From positions 1-37,820 of the forward strand of contig CAMEJG010000018.1 of the NCBI GenBank assembly GCA_945919465.1: a DNA stretch of 37,820 nt, written 5' to 3'. This document shows positions 33,747-37,820 of the stretch, piece after piece. The stretch's first letter is position 1. Every line of letters starts with the position of its first letter. The notes under the pieces are model-generated. The model was not told the origin of the DNA. It made no database searches and was given only the letters and a program-made list of their open reading frames with translations. Source of the DNA: an uncultured Anaeroplasma sp. GTDB lineage: Bacteria; Bacillota_I; Bacilli_A; Acholeplasmatales; Anaeroplasmataceae. The position numbers and the translations under genes were made by a program.

Positions 33747-35285
33747 ATGGCATTACTTGATGTAGAGGGTTTGAGATTTAAATATACTGATAATGAACTA
33801 TTTAATAATATTAGCTTTAGGATTAATCCTAAAGAACATATTGTATTAGTTGGAGATAATGGTTGTGGTAAATCTACATTTATGAATTTAATTGCCAAAA
33901 ATCTTATTCCTGATAGTGGTATAATTAGTTGGATGAATAATGTATCATTTGGTTATTTAGATCAGCATTTAAAGGTTAATAAAGATGTTACTATATATGA
34001 TTATATTACTGAGGTATTTAAGCCATTAATAGAAAAAGAAGCATTAATGAATTCATATTATGAAAAGCTTTGTAATTGTAAGGAATATGAATATGAAAGA
34101 TATTTAAATTATGCACAAACTATTCAAGATGAGCTTGATAAAGCTAATTTTTATGCAATGAATTCAACCATGGGAAATATGATTAATGGATTAGGTATAG
34201 CTGATTATGGAATGGATACTAAGCTTTCAAATTTGTCTGGTGGTCAAAGAGCTAAGGTTTATTTAGCTAAGCTATTACTTGAGGCACCTGATGTATTATT
34301 GATGGATGAACCTACAAACTTTTTAGATGTTGCACATATAGAATGGCTTAGTAAATATTTAAAAGAATTTAAAAAAGCTTTTGTAGTAATAAGCCATGAT
34401 GAAGGATTTCTAAGAAATATTGGTATGGTTGTTTATGATTTATCAAATAAAGAAATGACTAGATATAATATGGATTATGATCATTTTCTAATTGAAAAGG
34501 AAATTAGAAAAGAACAATATCAAAAGAATTATAATTCTCAACAAGCATTCATAAAGAAAACAGAACAATTCATTCAAAAGAATATTGTTAGAGCTACTAC
34601 TACTAAGCAAGCTCAATCAAGAAGAAAGATGCTTGAAAAAATTAAAGTACTTGAGAAACCTAAAAATCATGAGCCTATGCATTTAACATTTCCTTTTTCA
34701 AAGGGACTAGGGCAAGAGGTATTAAAGCTTGAAGGTTTATCAGTTGGATATGGGGATAAGATAGTATTAGGGGATTTGAATTTTTTAATGAAGCATAACC
34801 AAAAAATTGCAATATTAGGGCATAATGGAGTAGGAAAATCTACTATTTTAAAAACGATTATGGGGTTATTACCTAAAATAGAAGGAGAATATATATGGAA
34901 TCCTTCTGCTGATTTGAATTATTTTGCGCAAGAAGAGAAATATGAGGCAAATGAAACTCCAATAAGCTATTTAAGATATTTTTATCATATGAAAACTGAT
35001 GGTGAGCTTAGAAGCGTCTTGGCTAGTGCAGGTATTAAAGGTGACTTAGCTATAAAACCTATGAATAGTTTATCTGGTGGAGAGCAAACTAAGGTTAGAT
35101 TAGCACTTATGACTATGAAAAAAAGTAATGTTTTAATTTTTGATGAGCCTACAAATCATTTAGATATTCATTCAAAGGCTGAACTATGGGAATCAATTGA
35201 TAAATTTCCAGGCAGTGTAATATTAGTGACTCATGAGGATGATTTCTATCAGGGATTAGTAGATACGGAATTGAAATTTGAATAG
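33747..35285 (+). CDS. ABC-F family ATPase (ribosome-associated type)
   Basis: A 512-residue soluble protein with two ABC ATPase domains and no membrane segment, typical of ABC-F factors that act on the ribosome. The first domain has Walker A GDNGCGKS (36-43), signature LSGGQRAKV (about 162-170) and LLMDEPTNFLD. The second has GHNGVGKS (about 357), LSGGEQTKV (about 441) and LIFDEPTNHLD. The linker between domains carries the usual charged helical hairpin (QQAFIKKTEQFIQKN, then TTKQAQSRRKMLEK). Among ABC-F groups it looks closest to the YkpA/YbiT-like housekeeping branch; an antibiotic-protection role is not indicated. ATG 33747 has GGAGG; TTG 33717 is rejected because it lies in the thrS hairpin. 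Confidence 0.93.
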   Translation: MALLDVEGLRFKYTDNELFNNISFRINPKEHIVLVGDNGCGKSTFMNLIAKNLIPDSGIISWMNNVSFGYLDQHLKVNKDVTIYDYITEVFKPLIEKEALMNSYYEKLCNCKEYEYERYLNYAQTIQDELDKANFYAMNSTMGNMINGLGIADYGMDTKLSNLSGGQRAKVYLAKLLLEAPDVLLMDEPTNFLDVAHIEWLSKYLKEFKKAFVVISHDEGFLRNIGMVVYDLSNKEMTRYNMDYDHFLIEKEIRKEQYQKNYNSQQAFIKKTEQFIQKNIVRATTTKQAQSRRKMLEKIKVLEKPKNHEPMHLTFPFSKGLGQEVLKLEGLSVGYGDKIVLGDLNFLMKHNQKIAILGHNGVGKSTILKTIMGLLPKIEGEYIWNPSADLNYFAQEEKYEANETPISYLRYFYHMKTDGELRSVLASAGIKGDLAIKPMNSLSGGEQTKVRLALMTMKKSNVLIFDEPTNHLDIHSKAELWESIDKFPGSVILVTHEDDFYQGLVDTELKFE

Positions 35286-35329
35286 AACTAAAAGTATAGT
35301 TAAAAGTTTGTATGCAATGATGATTTTTC

Positions 35330-35358
35330 TTGACATTATATAGTAAAATCATTATAAT
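35330..35358 (+). promoter_or_regulatory. Consensus sigma-A promoter of the DUF177-rpmF operon
   Basis: Perfect TTGACA (35330-35335), 17-base spacer and perfect TATAAT (35353-35358), directly upstream of a ribosomal-protein operon. Confidence 0.92.
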
Positions 35359-35378
35359 TGAAATGCTGAGGTGATTTT

Positions 35379-35831
35379 ATGAAGTTTACTTTAGCTAATT
35401 TAAGGAAGCTAGGTAGCAATTATTCCTTTGATGAGGAAATGGATTTAAGTAAAGAGCTAGATGGATTTGAGGATATTAAATCATCTTCTTTATGTAAGGT
35501 TCATACAACTATTAAGGAAAGAGGAGAAGAAACCTATTTATGTATATTTCATATTGAAATAGATTTGGTTTTAGAGGACTCTGTTACATTAGAAGAAATT
35601 CCTTATAATATTACAGTAGATGCTGAAGAATTATTTTCAAATGATGAGAATTTAGATGATGCATTTCCTATTGAGGGAATTACATTAGATACTAAAGAGG
35701 CTATATTAACTAATATTTTAATTAATAAGCCTATGGCTACATCTAATACTGGTTATGTATCTGATGAAGAAGATGATTCTCCTAGTGATAATATTAATCC
35801 AGCATTTGCAAAATTAAAGGATTTATTATAG
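35379..35831 (+). CDS. YceD/DUF177 family protein
   Basis: A 150-residue acidic protein of the DUF177 (YceD) family, which nearly always precedes rpmF and is linked to large-subunit or 23S rRNA accumulation. Visible landmarks are the N-terminal [10 protein letters not shown], a central [23 protein letters not shown] region where relatives carry the C-x-R-C motif (here the Cys pair is spread out and CxRC is absent), and the C-terminal [11 protein letters not shown], the usual family ending (DPRWAALKDL). GAGGTGAT precedes ATG 35379. The rpmF ribosome-binding site overlaps its stop codon. Confidence 0.88.
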   Translation: MKFTLANLRKLGSNYSFDEEMDLSKELDGFEDIKSSSLCKVHTTIKERGEETYLCIFHIEIDLVLEDSVTLEEIPYNITVDAEELFSNDENLDDAFPIEGITLDTKEAILTNILINKPMATSNTGYVSDEEDDSPSDNINPAFAKLKDLL

Positions 35832-35844
35832 GAGGTGTTTTACA

Positions 35845-36042
35845 GTGGCAGTACCTTTTCGTAGAGTATCAAAAAGTAAGAAGCATATGAGACGTTCTCA
35901 CTTAGCTTTAAATGTACCTGGTATGATTACTTGTCCTAACTGTGGCGAATTAACTTTAGCTCATAGAGTATGTTCAAACTGCGGTTTCTATAAGGGTAAA
36001 CAAGTAGTAGTTGTTAAAACTTCTAATACTGAAGAAGAATAA
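35845..36042 (+). CDS. rpmF: 50S ribosomal protein L32
   Basis: A 65-residue large-subunit protein. The N-terminus [19 protein letters not shown] is the typical L32 start and the zinc ribbon CPNCGE...CSNCGFY is complete (four Cys), so this is the zinc-binding form. The start codon is GTG 35845, with AGGAGGTG at 35830-35837. It is cotranscribed with the DUF177 gene from a consensus promoter and ends at a long hairpin. Confidence 0.97.
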   Translation: MAVPFRRVSKSKKHMRRSHLALNVPGMITCPNCGELTLAHRVCSNCGFYKGKQVVVVKTSNTEEE

Positions 36043-36044
36043 TA

Positions 36045-36086
36045 ATTAATAGAAATAGACACCTTGGGTGTCTATTTTCTATTAAT
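36045..36086 (+). terminator. Long hairpin terminator after rpmF
   Basis: The inner stem AAATAGACACC / GGTGTCTATTT (36053-36063 and 36067-36077) with a TTG loop is extended by ATTAATAG / CTATTAAT to about 19 pairs with one bulged T. T richness is within the right arm rather than after it. Confidence 0.75.
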
Positions 36087-36107
36087 AGTGATTTTTATAT
36101 AAATTTA

Positions 36108-36116
36108 TGATAAAAT
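36108..36116 (+). promoter_or_regulatory. Possible extended -10 element of rsmH
   Basis: TGA directly followed by TAAAAT, 17 bases before the GTG start of rsmH; no good -35 box is visible. Low confidence. Confidence 0.3.
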
Positions 36117-36133
36117 TAATTAGGTGATGGAAA

Positions 36134-37060
36134 GTGGAATATGTTCATAAATCAGTGATGTTAGAAGAAGCAATAAATAATTTAAATATCAAACCAAATG
36201 GAATATATGTAGATGCAACAACTGGTGGTGGTGGACATTCAAGTCATATTTTAGCTAAGCTAACTACTGGACATTTATATTGTTTTGATCAGGATGAATA
36301 TGCTTATCAAAGGAGTAAAGATGTATTAGATAAGATTAGCAATAATTATACTTTTATTAAAGCTAATTTTGTTAATATTAAAGAAGAATTAAACAAGCTT
36401 GGGGTTACTCATATTGATGGAATATTATATGATTTAGGAGTTTCTTCTTTTCAATTTGATATACCTGAAAGGGGATTTTCATATAATTATGATGCTCCAC
36501 TAGATATGAGAATGAATCAAGAACAGGATTTATCAGCTAAGGTTATAGTTAATACCTATTCTTTTGAGGAGCTTGTGAGAATTTTTTACCGATATGGTGA
36601 GGATCCCTTTTCAAAGCAAATAGCTAGAGCAATTGAAAAAGCTCGAGCTATTAAGCCTATTGAAACTACCTTTGACCTAGTTGATATTATTAAAAGTGCT
36701 CTTCCGGCAAAAGAATTAAGAAAAAAAGGACATCCAGCAAAACAAATTTTTCAAGCATTAAGGATAGCAGTTAATGATGAATTAAGAGTTTTTGAAAAAT
36801 CTATTGTTGATGCATTAGAAATGCTTAATAGTGATGGTTATGCTGTGGTTATCACCTTTCATTCATTAGAGGATAAGATATGCAAGAATGTTTTTAGGGA
36901 GTCATCTACAATAGATATTCCTGATGGTGTACCTATGATTATCAAGGATGAAGCACCTTTTGAATTAATTACTAGAAAGCCTATCACAGCTAGTGAAATG
37001 GAATTGAGTGAAAATAATAGAGCGCATAGTGCCAAGATGCGTGTAATTAGAAAAAGATAG
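36134..37060 (+). CDS. rsmH: 16S rRNA (cytosine(1402)-N(4))-methyltransferase
   Basis: A 308-residue SAM-dependent methyltransferase (formerly MraW) modifying C1402 in the decoding centre of 16S rRNA. The start [14 protein letters not shown] is typical. The SAM motif is [15 protein letters not shown] (27-41), followed by [14 protein letters not shown] and [16 protein letters not shown], then [18 protein letters not shown] and the end [13 protein letters not shown]. The start codon is GTG 36134, with AGGTGATGG just upstream. In walled Firmicutes rsmH normally sits in the dcw cluster between mraZ and ftsL. Here it is preceded by rpmF and followed by an unrelated small membrane protein, so the cluster is broken up. 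Confidence 0.97.
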   Translation: MEYVHKSVMLEEAINNLNIKPNGIYVDATTGGGGHSSHILAKLTTGHLYCFDQDEYAYQRSKDVLDKISNNYTFIKANFVNIKEELNKLGVTHIDGILYDLGVSSFQFDIPERGFSYNYDAPLDMRMNQEQDLSAKVIVNTYSFEELVRIFYRYGEDPFSKQIARAIEKARAIKPIETTFDLVDIIKSALPAKELRKKGHPAKQIFQALRIAVNDELRVFEKSIVDALEMLNSDGYAVVITFHSLEDKICKNVFRESSTIDIPDGVPMIIKDEAPFELITRKPITASEMELSENNRAHSAKMRVIRKR

Positions 37061-37073
37061 GGAGATGAAAAGT

Positions 37074-37370
37074 ATGGCAAAAAAATCAAGTGGTGGTAGC
37101 TCTTATAATAAGCTTGCAGGATATTTAGCATTGATATCATTATTTGTAACAGGAATTTGTTATCTTATTAATCTTATTTTAAGATTATGTGGAGGTTCTA
37201 TAAATCTTGGAATATTAATGGTTATTGCTAATATATTTATGATTGTAGCAATTGTAATGATTTCTTGGAAGGCATTAAAGAGTGCTTATTTACCATGTAA
37301 AACAGTATGGATTGTTTTATATTGGGTTTTAGTTATTTTGGCTATTGTAGGTCAATATTCATTATTGTAA
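37074..37370 (+). CDS. Small membrane protein of unknown function, three helices
   Basis: A 98-residue protein I cannot assign. After a Ser/Gly/Lys N-terminus (MAKKSSGGSSYNKLAGY) there are three hydrophobic helices at about residues 17-38, 44-65 and 76-96. It is not FtsL, which has a single helix and a coiled coil, although ftsL is the usual neighbour of rsmH. ATG 37074 is preferred to ATG 37065 because GGGAG (37060-37064) is then correctly spaced. It starts 13 bases after rsmH and is probably cotranscribed with it. Confidence 0.8.
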   Translation: MAKKSSGGSSYNKLAGYLALISLFVTGICYLINLILRLCGGSINLGILMVIANIFMIVAIVMISWKALKSAYLPCKTVWIVLYWVLVILAIVGQYSLL

Positions 37371-37460
37371 AAAGAAAACACTGGATTATACATTTAAAAA
37401 TAAATTCAAAAGTTATGAATAAATATTAGGTAATAATTTATTTATTTGAGTATGTGGTTA

Positions 37461-37497
37461 TAGGAGGGAAATTCATTCCCTCCTAATTTCTTTTTAT
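37461..37497 (+). terminator. Terminator of the rsmH transcript
   Basis: Perfect 10-bp stem TAGGAGGGAA / TTCCCTCCTA (37461-37470 and 37476-37485), 5-base loop and a T-rich tail, about 90 bases after the last gene. Confidence 0.88.
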
Positions 37498-37738
37498 TGT
37501 TGATTTAATATAAAATAGATTAATTGCTATAAATATAATGTTTTTTGAAAGAATGTATTCATATAATATTAAAATATAAATATTGTATTAAATTATTATA
37601 ATTTAATATATGAATTTTATATGGTTTTTAATATTAATATATAATATTTAGGTTAAAAATAATTTATAAAAAGATAAACAAAATATTTTATGTTAAATTA
37701 TTTTTTACAATTAAAATATTTATTTAACCATTTTATTG
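37498..37738. other. Extremely AT-rich non-coding stretch
   Basis: About 240 bases with almost no G or C, no open frame of note, no clear hairpin and no RNA gene that I recognise. It lies directly upstream of a consensus promoter, where A/T tracts could act as an upstream-activating or curved region. Confidence 0.5.
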
Positions 37739-37767
37739 TTGACAAAATAAATTATTAATTGTATAAT
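37739..37767 (+). promoter_or_regulatory. Consensus sigma-A promoter of the gene at the right edge
   Basis: Perfect TTGACA (37739-37744), 17-base spacer and perfect TATAAT (37762-37767); the downstream gene is expected to be strongly expressed. Confidence 0.9.
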
Positions 37768-37807
37768 TTAGGTGTAATAACTTAATATTAAAGAAAAGGG
37801 GAAAAAT

Positions 37808-37820
37808 ATGAGCTACACAA
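37808..37820 (+). CDS. Start of a gene cut by the window edge
   Basis: ATG 37808 follows AAAGGGGAA at a good distance and a consensus promoter. Only the first four codons (Met-Ser-Tyr-Thr) are visible, so the product cannot be named. Confidence 0.6.

Noticed and set aside
36859-37140. 93-codon minus-strand frame across the rsmH end
   Set aside because: Antisense to the conserved C-terminus of rsmH and to the next gene; no ribosome-binding site.

Overview
The window is a chromosomal segment of a very AT-rich low-GC Gram-positive bacterium. It is probably a gut-type member of the Bacilli/Erysipelotrichia or a walled relative of the Mollicutes. Evidence: Bacillus-style replication genes (dnaB-dnaI loaders, polA), T-box leaders on trpS and thrS, ClpP, the DUF177-rpmF pair, strong sigma-A promoters, and Asn/Ile/Tyr/Lys-rich proteins. 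TGA is a true stop (mutM and dnaB end in TGA), so this is not the Mycoplasma code. No phage, plasmid, CRISPR array, rRNA or tRNA gene was seen.

Layout. 1-1300: end of one Rpn-family (PD-(D/E)XK) gene and a complete near-copy. 1304-2587: trpS on the minus strand with its T-box. 2745-11797: a large oligopeptide ABC transporter operon (oppA-oppB-oppC-oppD-oppF) ending in a membrane-anchored, degenerate ApbE-like protein. Nearly every component departs from the usual form: OppA is cut short, OppB has a large ectodomain, OppD has a helical insertion of about 230 residues, and OppF carries two C-terminal membrane helices. 11827-13913: CYTH phosphatase, NAD kinase and ClpP, separated by terminators shared between convergent genes. 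14065-17270: gapA, ung, a LysM protein and an ECF S component. 17408-20457: adhE with cre-like operators, and yhbY. 20572-24959: three tandem cellulose-synthase-like GT2 glycosyltransferases.

25024-31530: polA-mutM-coaE, an unknown gene, dnaB and dnaI, a DNA replication and repair operon. 31539-33701: T-box-controlled thrS. 33747-37370: an ABC-F ATPase, DUF177-rpmF, rsmH and a small membrane protein. 37371-37820: a long AT-rich stretch and a consensus promoter for a gene cut by the window edge.

How the parts fit: peptide uptake supplies amino acids, and trpS and thrS sense tRNA charging. gapA and adhE form the fermentative route that regenerates NAD+. The polA-to-dnaI block handles replication and repair. 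The most interesting material is the modified Opp operon with its ApbE-like partner, followed by the triplicated glycosyltransferases, one of which has lost an Asp of its DxD motif.
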